Source: Chelativorans sp. YIM 93263 (GTDB taxonomy: Bacteria > Pseudomonadota > Alphaproteobacteria > Rhizobiales > Rhizobiaceae). From it: DNA of 64,000 bases. The notes beneath the pieces were generated by a model. It worked only from the letters and a program-made list of their open reading frames with translations, searched no databases and had not been told where the DNA came from. The DNA is taken from the NCBI RefSeq assembly GCF_028767125.1, contig NZ_JAKCWP010000001.1, positions 62,001 through 126,000 of the forward strand. The letters are read 5' to 3'. A program made the position numbers and the translations under genes. Of the stretch, positions 25,351 to 34,913 are shown in pieces; position 1 is the first letter of the stretch; each line of letters begins with the position of its first letter.

Positions 25351-26643
25351 ATGCTCTCTACCTTCGGGTCGATTCTGGCTCTACTATTGGGGACCGCCTT
25401 TCTTCTGACCGGCTCTGGCCTTTACGGCTTGCTTCTGCCACTGCGCGGGCAGTTGGAAGGCTTTACGCCAGCCGCCCTCGGCCTGCTCGGAACCGCCTGG
25501 GCGGGCGGTTTCATTGCCGGCTGTCTTGCCGGGCCACGACTCGTGCGCCGCGTCGGCCATGTGCGTGCCTTCGCCGCGTTTGCCGCAACCGGCGCAATCG
25601 TGACGCTCCTGAGCGGCATGTGGATCGATATACCGGCGTGGCTCGTCATGCGGGCGTTCAATGGTTTTGCCATGGCCGGGGCATTCATGGTCATCGAAAG
25701 CTGGCTCAACGAGCGCTCGACCAACGAGACGCGCGGAACCATCTTCGGCCTCTATATGATGGTGACCTATATCGCGATCACCGCGGGGCAAATGAGCGTT
25801 GCCCTGGGCGACGTATCAACCACTATCCTGTTCATGGTCACCGGAATCCTGTTCTGCCTCGCGCTTCTGCCGACTGCCGTTTCCGCTGCGGCGACACCGG
25901 CGCCGCTCGCGGATGTCTCCCTGCAACTCAGGAAGCTCTATATCAACTCACCCGTGGCAGCGATCGGGTGCCTACTCACCGGTGCCGCAAACGGAGCATG
26001 GGGTTCGCTCGGCCCGGTTTACGGCGCCGAAATCGGCATTTCCACCTTCCATATCGCTTTGATGATGAGCGTTCCCGTGATTGCAGGGGCGGCGGGTCAG
26101 CTTCCCGTCGGGCGCCTTTCGGACCGCACCGACCGCCGCTTCGTTCTGGCAAGCGCCGCCTTTATCTCAGCCCTGATCGGGGCGGCCATTTTCGTCACAG
26201 CGCCGCGCACCGGGTCTCTGGTCATCACAATGACCGCCTTTTATGGCCTGCTGTCGTACACGCTTTATTCCGTCGCGGTCGCGCACGCCAATGACCATGC
26301 TGCGCCCGAAGATTTTGCCAAGGTCTCCAGCGGCCTACTTCTGCTTTACGGCGTCGGGACAATGATTGGCCCCATTCTCGCAGGCACGGCCATGCACTTA
26401 CTGCGACCGGAGAGCGTTTTTCTGGTAACGGCGCTCACGCATCTTTCCGTAGCCGGCTATGCAGTGCTGCGCATCCGGGCGCGCGCACCAGTCCCGCCGG
26501 ACGAAAAGGAAGCCTTCACCACGCTTCCGGCGGAACGGGCTGCAACGCCGCAGTCGGCCATTCTCGATCCGCGCGGCGAACCCGAGGAGACGGACGAGGA
26601 ACAACCGGAAGAAAAAGGCGAGGAATCGGAACCGGCACATTGA
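25351..26643 (+). CDS. Major facilitator superfamily transporter (YcaD-like)
   Basis: 430 residues with about 12 hydrophobic segments and MFS loop signatures (GPRLVRRVGHVRAF between helices 2 and 3, GRLSDRTDRR in the second half). MVIESWLNERS in helix 4-5 is typical of the YcaD/CynX-like subgroup. A hydrophilic Glu-rich tail of about 45 residues follows the last helix. Substrate unknown. Confidence 0.85.
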   Translation: MLSTFGSILALLLGTAFLLTGSGLYGLLLPLRGQLEGFTPAALGLLGTAWAGGFIAGCLAGPRLVRRVGHVRAFAAFAATGAIVTLLSGMWIDIPAWLVMRAFNGFAMAGAFMVIESWLNERSTNETRGTIFGLYMMVTYIAITAGQMSVALGDVSTTILFMVTGILFCLALLPTAVSAAATPAPLADVSLQLRKLYINSPVAAIGCLLTGAANGAWGSLGPVYGAEIGISTFHIALMMSVPVIAGAAGQLPVGRLSDRTDRRFVLASAAFISALIGAAIFVTAPRTGSLVITMTAFYGLLSYTLYSVAVAHANDHAAPEDFAKVSSGLLLLYGVGTMIGPILAGTAMHLLRPESVFLVTALTHLSVAGYAVLRIRARAPVPPDEKEAFTTLPAERAATPQSAILDPRGEPEETDEEQPEEKGEESEPAH

Positions 26644-26725
26644 CAAAGTCCGTGCCGGTTTTCAAACGAACCGCATAGAAGCCTGAATACTCGCGCAGTG
26701 CCCTTGCCGCCAGTCTATCCTGACA

Positions 26726-27580
26726 TCAGGCTGCGAGTTCGGGATGGCGTTTCATCAAAGCCATACGCAGCTTTTCCAAGGCACGCGACTCGATCTGGCG
26801 CACGCGCTCCTTGGAAATCCCGAGCGTTGCTCCGAGCGCTTCCAGCGTAGCGCCATCTTCCGACAGGCGCCGCTCCCTCAGGATGGTCAGTTCGCGACCG
26901 TTCAGCGTGTCGAGCGCCTGATTGAGCCACTGCGCCCGGCGCTCACCGTCGATCGACTCGCCGGCGACCTCGTCGGGTGACGGCGCATCACAGATCAGCA
27001 GCTCAATCCGCTCCGATGCAGTATCGGTATCGTTTCTCAGCGAGGCATTCAGCGATGTATCCGAACCTGCCAGACGCGCATCCATCAACGCCACATCAGC
27101 CTCCGAAACGCGCAATGCCTGCGCCACCTCGCGGTAGACCTCTTCGCTCGGCTTTGCGCCGCCAGCCCGCTGCAGCTTAGTCCTCAACCGGCGCAGATTG
27201 AAGAAAAGGGCCTTCTGCGCTGAGCTCGTGCCGCCCCGTACGATAGACCAGTTACGCAGGATGTAGTCCTGCATGGAGGCGCGTATCCACCAGGTTGCAT
27301 AGGTGGAAAAGCGGACCTCCCGCTCCGGATCGAAGCGCGCTGCCGCCTCAAGAAGACCGACGTGGCCTTCCTGAATAAGATCGCTCATGGAAAGGCCGAA
27401 ATTGCGGAATCGTGCCGCCATGGCGATCACAAGGCGCATATGCGCCGTCGTAATACGATGAAGGGCTTTCTGATCCTGCCGTTCCTTCCAGCGGATGGCA
27501 AGCGCGTGCTCTTCCTCGCGCCCGAGATAGGGTGCTTTCATAGCCGCCTTGATCAATGCCCGCCTGGTATCCTGCTGCAT
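26726..27580 (-). CDS. rpoH: Heat-shock-type sigma factor RpoH (RpoH2)
   Basis: 284 residues with sigma-70 region 2 (DLIQEGHVGLLEAAARFDP, FSTYATWWIRASMQDYI), the RpoH box (QKALFFNLR at about residues 122-130) and region 4 (ATLEALGATLGISKERVRQI). The start is the ATG at 27580 with GGGAG upstream. An EcfG-like promoter 47 bp upstream fits the RpoE2-to-RpoH2 cascade known in Sinorhizobium meliloti, so I infer the RpoH2 paralogue. Heat-shock RpoH1 would be elsewhere. Confidence 0.9.
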   Translation of the reverse strand: MQQDTRRALIKAAMKAPYLGREEEHALAIRWKERQDQKALHRITTAHMRLVIAMAARFRNFGLSMSDLIQEGHVGLLEAAARFDPEREVRFSTYATWWIRASMQDYILRNWSIVRGGTSSAQKALFFNLRRLRTKLQRAGGAKPSEEVYREVAQALRVSEADVALMDARLAGSDTSLNASLRNDTDTASERIELLICDAPSPDEVAGESIDGERRAQWLNQALDTLNGRELTILRERRLSEDGATLEALGATLGISKERVRQIESRALEKLRMALMKRHPELAA

Positions 27581-27626
27581 CACGGGTGGCTCCCGGTTAC
27601 GCCGTCAGCATCAAGCTGCCCGGATT

Positions 27627-27652
27627 AACCTACGCAGCTCCCAAAAGGTTCC
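27627..27652 (-). promoter_or_regulatory. EcfG-like promoter of rpoH2
   Basis: Minus strand GGAAC (27652-27648), 17 bp, GGTT (27630-27627). The -35 is exact and the -10 has one mismatch from CGTT. S. meliloti rpoH2 is a known RpoE2 target, which supports the call. Confidence 0.7.
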
Positions 27653-27686
27653 ACGGCACGTGCTGGCCAAAGCAGAGGCGAAGACA

Positions 27687-27715
27687 CAAAAAAGCCCGGC
27701 TGCAAGCAGCCGGGC
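27687..27715 (-). terminator. Rho-independent terminator of carD
   Basis: A 10-bp perfect stem (27694-27703 with 27706-27715), a 2-nt loop, and six or more T residues on the minus strand, 28 bp after the carD stop. Confidence 0.9.
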
Positions 27716-27742
27716 TTAATAGACACTGCAGCAAAGCTGGGT

Positions 27743-28315
27743 TTACGCAGCTTCTTCCTTGGCGCCGTCCTCATTGTCAGCCTTAGCGCCGCGGCGCGGG
27801 CCTTTGTTGAGATTGAGCTCGATCAGCTGGACCGCCTCGGTTTCCGACATGCTGTTCACGGCAGCGATCTCGCGCGCCATGCGATCGAGCGCGGCCTCAT
27901 AAAGCTGACGCTCGGAATAAGACTGCTCGGGCTGGTGTTCGGCGCGGTAGAGATCGCGTACCACCTCGGAGATTGAAATGAGGTCACCGGAATTGATTTT
28001 CGCATCATATTCCTGCGCGCGACGCGACCACATGGTGCGCTTGACGCGGGCACGACCCTGGACGACTTTCAGCGCGCGATCGACATAATCCGTTTCGGAC
28101 AGTTTCCGCATGCCGATGGAGGTCGCCTTGGCGACGGGCACCTTCAGCCGCATCTTGTCCTTCTGGAAATCAATGACGAACAGCTCCAGCTTGTGGCCGG
28201 CCATTTCCTGCTCTTCGATCGCGACGATCTGCCCAACCCCGTGCGCGGGGTACACAATGGACTCGCCCGTCTTGAAACCCTGTCTCTGACCCGATTTTTT
28301 CTGCTGGGTTGCCAT
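27743..28315 (-). CDS. carD: CarD/CdnL-type RNA polymerase-binding regulator
   Basis: 190 residues with the CarD N-terminal RNA-polymerase interaction domain (about 15-75, IVYPAHGVGQIVAIEEQE) and the helical C-terminal DNA-binding domain (about 80-165, RRAQEYDAKINSGDL). CarD stabilises open complexes at rRNA and other promoters. The ATG at 28315 is preferred, since the further 23 codons upstream lack family similarity. The acidic C-terminal tail is variable. Confidence 0.92.
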   Translation of the reverse strand: MATQQKKSGQRQGFKTGESIVYPAHGVGQIVAIEEQEMAGHKLELFVIDFQKDKMRLKVPVAKATSIGMRKLSETDYVDRALKVVQGRARVKRTMWSRRAQEYDAKINSGDLISISEVVRDLYRAEHQPEQSYSERQLYEAALDRMAREIAAVNSMSETEAVQLIELNLNKGPRRGAKADNEDGAKEEAA

Positions 28316-28585
28316 ACGCCCTATTACTCCTGTTCTTGTTGAGCGAAGAGTCCCGCTTTCACGCCTGCATCTGCTGCTACCCAAGCACGGGCGAGCTAAA
28401 GACAGAATTCCGAAAGCGCATTCGGCTCAACCCGTAAGATTCCTCCCCTGGCCAAGCCGCCCGGTCCAATGAGACCCCACCTTCTAGTGATTGATTAGCG
28501 CCATAGAAGACGACACCATCCGGCATATCCGCGCAACCTAGCAGAAAAAACCGAAAGAATCAAGTATTTGCTGCAACGCACACTC

Positions 28586-28608
28586 GCGGGGAAAGCTTGT
28601 TTCCCCGC
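28586..28608 (-). other. Stem-loop downstream of fdxA, within a 334-bp gap
   Basis: A perfect 9-bp stem (28586-28594 with 28600-28608) and 5-nt loop lies 41 bp past the fdxA stop. There is no adjoining T-run, so termination is uncertain. The rest of the gap (28316-28649) would hold the carD promoter. I can see no EcfG, heat-shock or Pho motif in it. Confidence 0.6.
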
Positions 28609-28649
28609 TCCAATGACGCGGCATTGTGACGCGCGCGGCGCGCCTGTCC

Positions 28650-28988
28650 TTAGTCGCCTTCTCCCGGCTCGGCGGAGAAGTACTTCTCGAACTTGTCTTC
28701 TACCCCATCATAATCCTTAGCATCGGGCGGGGGTTCCTTCTTGGCGATAATATTTGGCCACTTTTCTGCATATTCCGTGTTGACCTGCAGCCATTTGTCG
28801 AGACCCGGCTCCGTATCCGGCTTGATTGCTTCGGCCGGGCATTCCGGCTCGCAGACACCGCAATCGATACATTCATCGGGATGGATGACGAGCATGTTCT
28901 CGCCTTCGTAGAAGCAATCGACCGGACAAACCTCAATGCAATCCATGTACTTGCATTTGATGCAGTTGTCGGTCACGACATAGGTCAT
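28650..28988 (-). CDS. fdxA: 7Fe ferredoxin FdxA
   Basis: 112 residues with two cluster motifs, [18 protein letters not shown] and [12 protein letters not shown], the first spaced for a 3Fe-4S and the second for a 4Fe-4S cluster, and the usual FdxA helical C-terminal extension. The start at 28988 has GGAG upstream. It is a soluble electron carrier, conserved beside the S4/Suv3 genes in Rhizobiales. Confidence 0.93.
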   Translation of the reverse strand: MTYVVTDNCIKCKYMDCIEVCPVDCFYEGENMLVIHPDECIDCGVCEPECPAEAIKPDTEPGLDKWLQVNTEYAEKWPNIIAKKEPPPDAKDYDGVEDKFEKYFSAEPGEGD

Positions 28989-29178
28989 TTCGGACTCCAA
29001 GCTGTCGGGTCAGAACACCATCGGCGGGTGAGGTAGCCCCTTTATCGCGTGCTGGCAAGGGTCGCATTTGCGCTGCCGGGGGCAGGAAGAGAACAGCTTT
29101 TCATCCGGCCATTCGACCGAGAGACTGTAGTGGACGTCGGCTGGCGCTACGCTGGCCAGATCCATAACAGCCTCGCGT

Positions 29179-29568
29179 CTAGATCGGCTCGCCGAAATCC
29201 GTACGCAACTTCCCGATTGCCCGCCTCTCCTTCTTGGTCGGCCGGCCTGCTCCCTGCGTTCGCAGGGGTGGTAATGCCGCCGTCTTGTCGGTTTCGGCCG
29301 GCGCCGGAGGGGTCAAGTCTTCATACAGAAGCCGCGCCTCGCTGGCCGGTCCGCGCCGGCTGCCCAGGTCGAGAACGCGATAGACCAACACGCGCCGATC
29401 GAGCGTGATGGTCAGCACATCGCCTTCCCGGACCTGTGAAGAGGCTTGATCGATTTTGCCGCGATTGACGCGGACACGCCCGGCCTGGGCCAGCTTTGCG
29501 GCAAGGGAACGCGATTTCACCACGCGGGCAAAGAACAGCCATTTATCAATGCGCTGGCATTCGCCCAT
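29179..29568 (-). CDS. S4-domain RNA-binding protein (Hsp15-like)
   Basis: 129 residues beginning with an S4 domain (about 6-60, RIDKWLFFARVVKSRSLAAK, GRVRVNRGKID) as in heat-shock protein 15 (HslR), followed by a basic C-terminal tail (RPTKKERRAIGKLR). Hsp15 binds stalled 50S subunits carrying nascent chains. It lies 12 bp after the helicase gene and is probably translated from the same message. Confidence 0.88.
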   Translation of the reverse strand: MGECQRIDKWLFFARVVKSRSLAAKLAQAGRVRVNRGKIDQASSQVREGDVLTITLDRRVLVYRVLDLGSRRGPASEARLLYEDLTPPAPAETDKTAALPPLRTQGAGRPTKKERRAIGKLRTDFGEPI

Positions 29569-29580
29569 CGCAATCCGCTT

Positions 29581-32500
29581 CTATTTCGTGAGCTGGTCTT
29601 TCAGCGCTGCAAGTTTTGCGAAGGGCGAATCGGGATCTATCTCCTGCCGCCGCTGCTCGCGCGGAGGCGGACCACCGGGCCGGCGTTCCTTTTTCTTCGG
29701 CCTCGGTCCCTTTTGTCGGCCGTCACCGGCGCTATGATGTGCGCCGGGCTTGGCTTCGGCCTTCCGTGCACCGTCCTGCTTTACACGCCGATGCGGCGGA
29801 CGACGCCGCTCGAAACGGGCTTGCCTCCAGATCAGCACCGGTTTCGGTTCTTCCTCACCCTCGGCTTCGGCAGCACCATTGGTCTTGGGTTGGCTCACTT
29901 GGTCGGTGGTCGTGGCTGTTTGGGGCTCATCGACGTCGAGCGGTTGGGCCGGCCCCTTGTCCGTGGCAAGACCACCCGTCCCGGACGAAGGCGCAGCGGG
30001 TTCACCCTGCTCGGTGTTGGCCATGTCTACCGGTTCTTTCTCCGTGTCGGCTCGATCCGTGGCTTCCGGCGCAGAATTCCCAGTGTCTTCGGCAGGCTTT
30101 GCGGCCACACCATTGCCGGTTTCAGCGGAACTGGTTTCAAGGGCTTCAGCGTCCGGCTTGGCCCCATCGAAATCCGCGAGCTTCGCGCTCACCTCTTCCG
30201 CAGGTTTGGCTTCGGCCCTGTAGCCCAGACTCTTGAGTATGGACTCCATGTCGTCGGCGGTCGCACCCAGAATGGACATCATGGCCGGCGTGACGACAAA
30301 AGCATTTTCGCCGAAAGCGCCGTCAGGCCGACTGCCTTGACCGGGTTTCCAGGCAAGCGCCGGCCGGATGAGATCGGCCAGGCGTTCCAGAATATCCACC
30401 CGCACCGCACGCCGGCCGAGATTGCGAAAACCGGCCAGGCGATAAAACGCACGTTCGAAGGCAGGATCGGTCGCAATCGACGTGCGGCCTGCCGCGAGGG
30501 CATCCACCACATCGCCATGGCCGGGCTTGTCTTTGGCATCGTTCTTGAGCGCCCATAACAGGGTGGCAAGACCGGCCGGCGCTGGCTTGATCAACGCGGG
30601 TATAAAGATGTGATAGGCGCCGAAACGCACGCCGAAACGGCGCAAGGCGGCCCGTGCTTCCTGATCGAGCGCGCGCACTTCCTCGGCAACATCCCGGCGG
30701 TTCAACAGCCCGAAGTTCTCGGTCAGTTGGAACGCGAGGCCGCGCGCGATCCCGCTCAGGGTCTCGGCCTGCCGGAGATCGACGAGTGGCTTGAGGAGCG
30801 TTTCGATCTGATAATTCACGAAACGCTCGGCGCGTGCGGCGACTTTATCGCGCGCGGGACCGGTCAATTGCTCATCCGCCAGAAGAATAACCCGCGGCTT
30901 CAGCGCATCATCACTGCCCGTCAACGTGGCCACGGGCGCACCGAGCCAGCGCAACACACCGTCGGAGCCGATCGCAAGGTCGCCGTTCGGAGCAGAGGCG
31001 AAACGCCCGGCTCGAGCTTCGAACTCCGCTGCCAGGGCCTTCTGCGCAGCCGCCTTGACGGCGCGGGCATCCTCTCCCTCGGCGCTTTTATCCGCGGTGA
31101 AACGGAAACCCTGCATCTCGCCCACATGATGGCCCTCGACCAGGACCTCGCCCGCGGGACTAATTTCTGCTTCCGGCATTGCGTTCTCTCTCAGGCGCCT
31201 CATAAGCACGGATGTCCTGCGATCAACGAAGCGTTTCGTCAATCTTTCATGCAGCGCATCCGACAGTCTGTCTTCGATCTCGCGTGTTTTTTCCTGCCAG
31301 TGTGACGGATCGGCCAGCCATCCTGGCCGGTGGGAAACAAATGTCCAGGTGCGAATCTGGGCGATGCGGTGGGAAAGCGTATCAATCTCGCCCTCGGTGG
31401 ATGCCGCGCGGTGGACCTGTGTGGCCACATAATCTTCATCTACATGGCCGTTGCGCACAAGATCAGCAAAAATTCCGCCGACGAGCTCCGCATGCTGGGC
31501 GGGCGCGATCTTGCGGTAGTCCGGCAGTGCACAGGCATCCCACAGGAGCCCGACACTGGCACGATCCATCGCCAGCGCACGGATTTCCTCATCGCTGGAC
31601 AGGTGCTCCAGAACACGCAAATCAGCCGCCGGCAGGGCGCGCGTGAGGCCCTCCGCTGGCGGCGCGGTCTCAAGCGACCTCTTCAGCGCGTCAATGCTCG
31701 ACAGGTCTATCCCCGCGGAACGCCACTGCAGCATCTTGACCGGCTCGAACTCGTGCGTCTCGATACGCTCCACCAGGGCGTCGGGAAGCGGATCGACCCG
31801 TCCCGTAACTCCGAACGTGCCATCGCGGACATGACGGCCGGCGCGCCCGGCGATCTGGCCGAGCTCGGCCGCCGAGAGCTCGCGGGTCTGAAAACCATCG
31901 AACTTGCGATTCTGCGCGAAGGCGACGTGATCGACGTCGAGATTGAGCCCCATGCCGATGGCGTCCGTGGCGACCAGATAATCCACATCTCCCGACTGGT
32001 AGAGATCGACCTGCGCATTGCGCGTACGCGGGCTCAACGCACCGAGCACGATCGCCGCACCACCGCGCTGACGGCGGATCAATTCGCCAATCGCGTAGAC
32101 CTCGTCGGCAGAGAAGGCGACAACGGCGGAACGCCGCGGCAGACGGGTGATTTTCTTCGAGCCCGCATAGGTCAGCACCGACATTCGCGGCCGCGTGATG
32201 ACCGAAATCCCCTTAAGCAGCTTTTCCAGTATGCCGCGCATCGTCGCCGCGCCGAGCAGCAACGTCTCCTGCCTCCCGCGCAGGCTCAAAAGCCGGTCGG
32301 TGAAAATGTGTCCGCGCTCTAAATCGGCGGCGAGTTGCACCTCGTCTATGGCAACAAAGGCCGCATCCGTCTCGCGCGGCATGGCTTCCACCGTGCACAC
32401 GAAATAGCGTGCGCCGGGAGGCACGATTTTCTCCTCGCCGGTGATCAGCGCGACGTTGCTCTCGCCGACACGACTCACGACCCGGCTGTAGACCTCGCGC

Positions 32501-32658
32501 GCAAGGAGCCTGAGCGGAAGGCCGATCAAGCCTGATTCATGGGCCACCATGCGCTCGATGGCCAGATGTGTCTTACCGGTATTGGTCGGCCCGAGAACGG
32601 CCGTGACGCCACGCCCGTCCAGGGTGGTGCTGTCACTCTGCTTAAGCTGAATATTCAT
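29581..32658 (-). CDS. Suv3-like DEAD/H-box RNA helicase
   Basis: 1025 residues. A superfamily 2 helicase core has Walker A GPTNTGKT (23-30), motif II DEVQ (104-107, as in Suv3) and motif VI QIAGRAGRH (about 265-275). After a Suv3-type C-terminal region, residues beyond about 800 are low complexity (Ala, Glu, Pro, Thr), then a basic end with GGPPPREQRR. Mitochondrial Suv3 unwinds RNA for the degradosome, and bacterial homologues are thought to do likewise. The gene order helicase, S4 protein, FdxA, CarD is a known alphaproteobacterial arrangement. Confidence 0.9.
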   Translation of the reverse strand: MNIQLKQSDSTTLDGRGVTAVLGPTNTGKTHLAIERMVAHESGLIGLPLRLLAREVYSRVVSRVGESNVALITGEEKIVPPGARYFVCTVEAMPRETDAAFVAIDEVQLAADLERGHIFTDRLLSLRGRQETLLLGAATMRGILEKLLKGISVITRPRMSVLTYAGSKKITRLPRRSAVVAFSADEVYAIGELIRRQRGGAAIVLGALSPRTRNAQVDLYQSGDVDYLVATDAIGMGLNLDVDHVAFAQNRKFDGFQTRELSAAELGQIAGRAGRHVRDGTFGVTGRVDPLPDALVERIETHEFEPVKMLQWRSAGIDLSSIDALKRSLETAPPAEGLTRALPAADLRVLEHLSSDEEIRALAMDRASVGLLWDACALPDYRKIAPAQHAELVGGIFADLVRNGHVDEDYVATQVHRAASTEGEIDTLSHRIAQIRTWTFVSHRPGWLADPSHWQEKTREIEDRLSDALHERLTKRFVDRRTSVLMRRLRENAMPEAEISPAGEVLVEGHHVGEMQGFRFTADKSAEGEDARAVKAAAQKALAAEFEARAGRFASAPNGDLAIGSDGVLRWLGAPVATLTGSDDALKPRVILLADEQLTGPARDKVAARAERFVNYQIETLLKPLVDLRQAETLSGIARGLAFQLTENFGLLNRRDVAEEVRALDQEARAALRRFGVRFGAYHIFIPALIKPAPAGLATLLWALKNDAKDKPGHGDVVDALAAGRTSIATDPAFERAFYRLAGFRNLGRRAVRVDILERLADLIRPALAWKPGQGSRPDGAFGENAFVVTPAMMSILGATADDMESILKSLGYRAEAKPAEEVSAKLADFDGAKPDAEALETSSAETGNGVAAKPAEDTGNSAPEATDRADTEKEPVDMANTEQGEPAAPSSGTGGLATDKGPAQPLDVDEPQTATTTDQVSQPKTNGAAEAEGEEEPKPVLIWRQARFERRRPPHRRVKQDGARKAEAKPGAHHSAGDGRQKGPRPKKKERRPGGPPPREQRRQEIDPDSPFAKLAALKDQLTK

Positions 32659-33487
32659 CCGTGGCTCGATCCACTCTCACGGAAGCTGTCGGAAGGTATT
32701 TGGAACCAAGAGCCTTATGCTTGCCTTGAGGTTTCGTTTTGCGAAGCCCTCGTCCTTGAATGATACCGGGCGGTTACGGGCGCACAGCAAAGGGCTGTCG
32801 GGGGCCGCTGCTCTAGGGGCGAATTCATGAAAGTCCTCCCAATCGAATTTGCACGGATCTGTGCCGCAGCGCAGCCCCCACGATCTTGAACACATATAGG
32901 TAGTCTCACCCGAAACGAAAGGTAAAAAAAGAGGCGATTTACAATCAGAACGAGTCTGGAACGAATCAGCGACGAATCGCTTACTCTTTTGGATTCATCT
33001 TTTGTTCCCCACAACATTTTGGTCAAACCGGACCTCAAGACCGAAATGCTGAATCGTCACCACATTGCTTGCACGCTAAACGCTTCACCGTGTCAACGCT
33101 TGTACGAGAGAGCATCGCCGCGTTCAGGCCGCTTTCGCCTAAGCTTAAGAATTCATTATCATTTCTGAACAGTGCGTTACCACTTGCCGTGCTTTAGAAG
33201 TGCCTGGATTAAGATTCCGCTCAAAACGGGAACGAATGGCAGACGAATCGGAAGGACCGCAATGTTTTCGTTCCGTTCCCTACCAGATATGGTATTATCC
33301 ACAGGTTGCCAACAGATTGCCCACAGGCCTGCGACCGATTATACGTCCGTGCGTCGGAGTATTCTTAACCATTCCGTCCCATTTTGACGCAATCATCCTC
33401 GACGGCGTTTCGCGTGGGTTGCAGCTCAGCGCCGATCACGGTCGGCGCTGGTTGCTGACAAATATGCCTGGAATGGGCGGATCGCCT
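32659..33487. other. 829-bp gap without a convincing gene
   Basis: This is the longest non-coding stretch in the window. I see no frame with a ribosome site and recognisable product on either strand. It contains AT-rich patches (32920-33010 and 33120-33170), at least six GANTC methylation sites between 32970 and 33260, and one perfect DnaA box. The downstream half (33430-33487) abuts the phaA stop, where phaB would often follow but does not. Confidence 0.6.
33295..33303 (+). promoter_or_regulatory. Consensus DnaA box
   Basis: TTATCCACA, an exact match to the DnaA binding consensus, in the 829-bp gap. A single 9-mer occurs by chance often enough that function is uncertain. A looser CCCACAG follows at about 33320. 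Confidence 0.4.
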
Positions 33488-34669
33488 TCAGCGCTCCACG
33501 CACATGGCAACGCCCATACCACCACCGATGCAGAGTGTGACGATCCCTTTCTTCGCGTCACGGCGGCGCATTTCGTAAAGCAGCGTGTTCAGAACGCGGG
33601 CGCCGGACGCACCAATTGGATGGCCGATGGCGATAGCGCCGCCATTGACATTCACGATCTCGGGATCCCATCCCATGTCCTTGTTGACGGCGCAGGACTG
33701 GGCGGCGAAAGCCTCGTTTGCCTCGATCAGATCGAGATCGTCCACCCGCCAGCCGGCTTTTTCCAGAGCCCGGCGGGAGGCAGGGATCGGCCCCGTTCCC
33801 ATAACCGCCGGGTCGACGCCTGCCGTCGCCCAGGAGACAATCCGCGCCAACGGTTCAATGCCGCGCCGCGCGGCCTCGTCCTCGCGCATCAGGGCTACGG
33901 CCGCGGCCCCGTCGTTGATGCCGGAGGCGCTGCCGGCCGTCACCGTTCCATCCTTTTCAAAGCTCGGGCGCAGTTTCTGCATCCCCTCGAGGGTGGCGCC
34001 GTGCCGGATGTACTCGTCCTCCTCGAACACCATTTCGCTCTTTCGGTTCTTGACGGTGATGGGGATGATTTCATCCTTGAACCTTCCGGCCTTCTGTGCG
34101 GCTTCGGCTTTGTGCTGGGACTGCAGAGCGAAGGCGTCCTGCTCCTCGCGCGTGATCCGAAAGGCTTTCGCTACATTCTCCGCCGTTACGCCCATGTGGT
34201 AGCCGTTGAAGGCGTCCCACAGACCATCACGGATCATCGTGTCGACCATTGCGAAATCGCCCATCTTCACGCCCGCGCGCAAATTTGCGCAATGCGGGGC
34301 AAGAGACATGCTCTCCTGTCCGCCCGCAACGATGATCTCCGCATCTCCACACAGGATCTGCTGCATACCAAGCGCCACGGCCCGAAGACCCGAGCCGCAC
34401 ACCTGGTTCAGCCCCCATGCCGTCGTCTCTTTCGGCAATCCGGCCTGGATGGCGGCTTGCCGCGCGGGATTCTGGCCCTGCCCGGCCGTCAGAACCTGCC
34501 CCAGAATGACCTCGTCTACCTCTTCGGCCTGGAGATTGGCCCGCTCCAGGACGGCCTTGATGACATCCGCCCCAAGGTCGTGGGCCGGTATTTGTGCCAG
34601 AGAGCCGTTGAAGGCGCCGACAGGCGTGCGTGCGGCTGCGGCAACGACGATCGCGCTGGAAGAAGGCAT
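33488..34669 (-). CDS. phaA: Acetyl-CoA acetyltransferase (beta-ketothiolase)
   Basis: 393 residues, the standard thiolase length. Nucleophile Cys91 (NQVCGSGLRA), the NGGAIAIGHPIGASG loop with the catalytic His, and the second Cys (CIGGGMG, near 380) are all present. It condenses two acetyl-CoA to acetoacetyl-CoA, the first step to polyhydroxybutyrate. The divergent phaR supports that pathway. No phaB follows it. Confidence 0.93.
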   Translation of the reverse strand: MPSSSAIVVAAAARTPVGAFNGSLAQIPAHDLGADVIKAVLERANLQAEEVDEVILGQVLTAGQGQNPARQAAIQAGLPKETTAWGLNQVCGSGLRAVALGMQQILCGDAEIIVAGGQESMSLAPHCANLRAGVKMGDFAMVDTMIRDGLWDAFNGYHMGVTAENVAKAFRITREEQDAFALQSQHKAEAAQKAGRFKDEIIPITVKNRKSEMVFEEDEYIRHGATLEGMQKLRPSFEKDGTVTAGSASGINDGAAAVALMREDEAARRGIEPLARIVSWATAGVDPAVMGTGPIPASRRALEKAGWRVDDLDLIEANEAFAAQSCAVNKDMGWDPEIVNVNGGAIAIGHPIGASGARVLNTLLYEMRRRDAKKGIVTLCIGGGMGVAMCVER

Positions 34670-34913
34670 ATCGATCTCCTATCTCATTCGACTCGGTAGA
34701 GCCGCAAAAGCTGTTCGGCGCTCGATGGTCCGAACGCGAAGTCAGTTCATTTGGTCCTTACCGGGCAGCGATTGTGGCCGTCAATTCCGTTGAAGCGATC
34801 CGCTGGCATGACCCGCCACGGAAAAGCGCTTTCATTTGCCGGGATTCTTCGCATATCCTGTCGCGATGCAGACCGTATCGTCCGGTCCCCAGTCATGCCA
34901 GGGAGTTTCGGTG

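Noticed and set aside
32970-33303. Chromosomal replication origin
   Set aside because: Only one exact DnaA box, and none of the genes that usually flank alphaproteobacterial origins (hemE, dnaA, gidA, parAB) are present.
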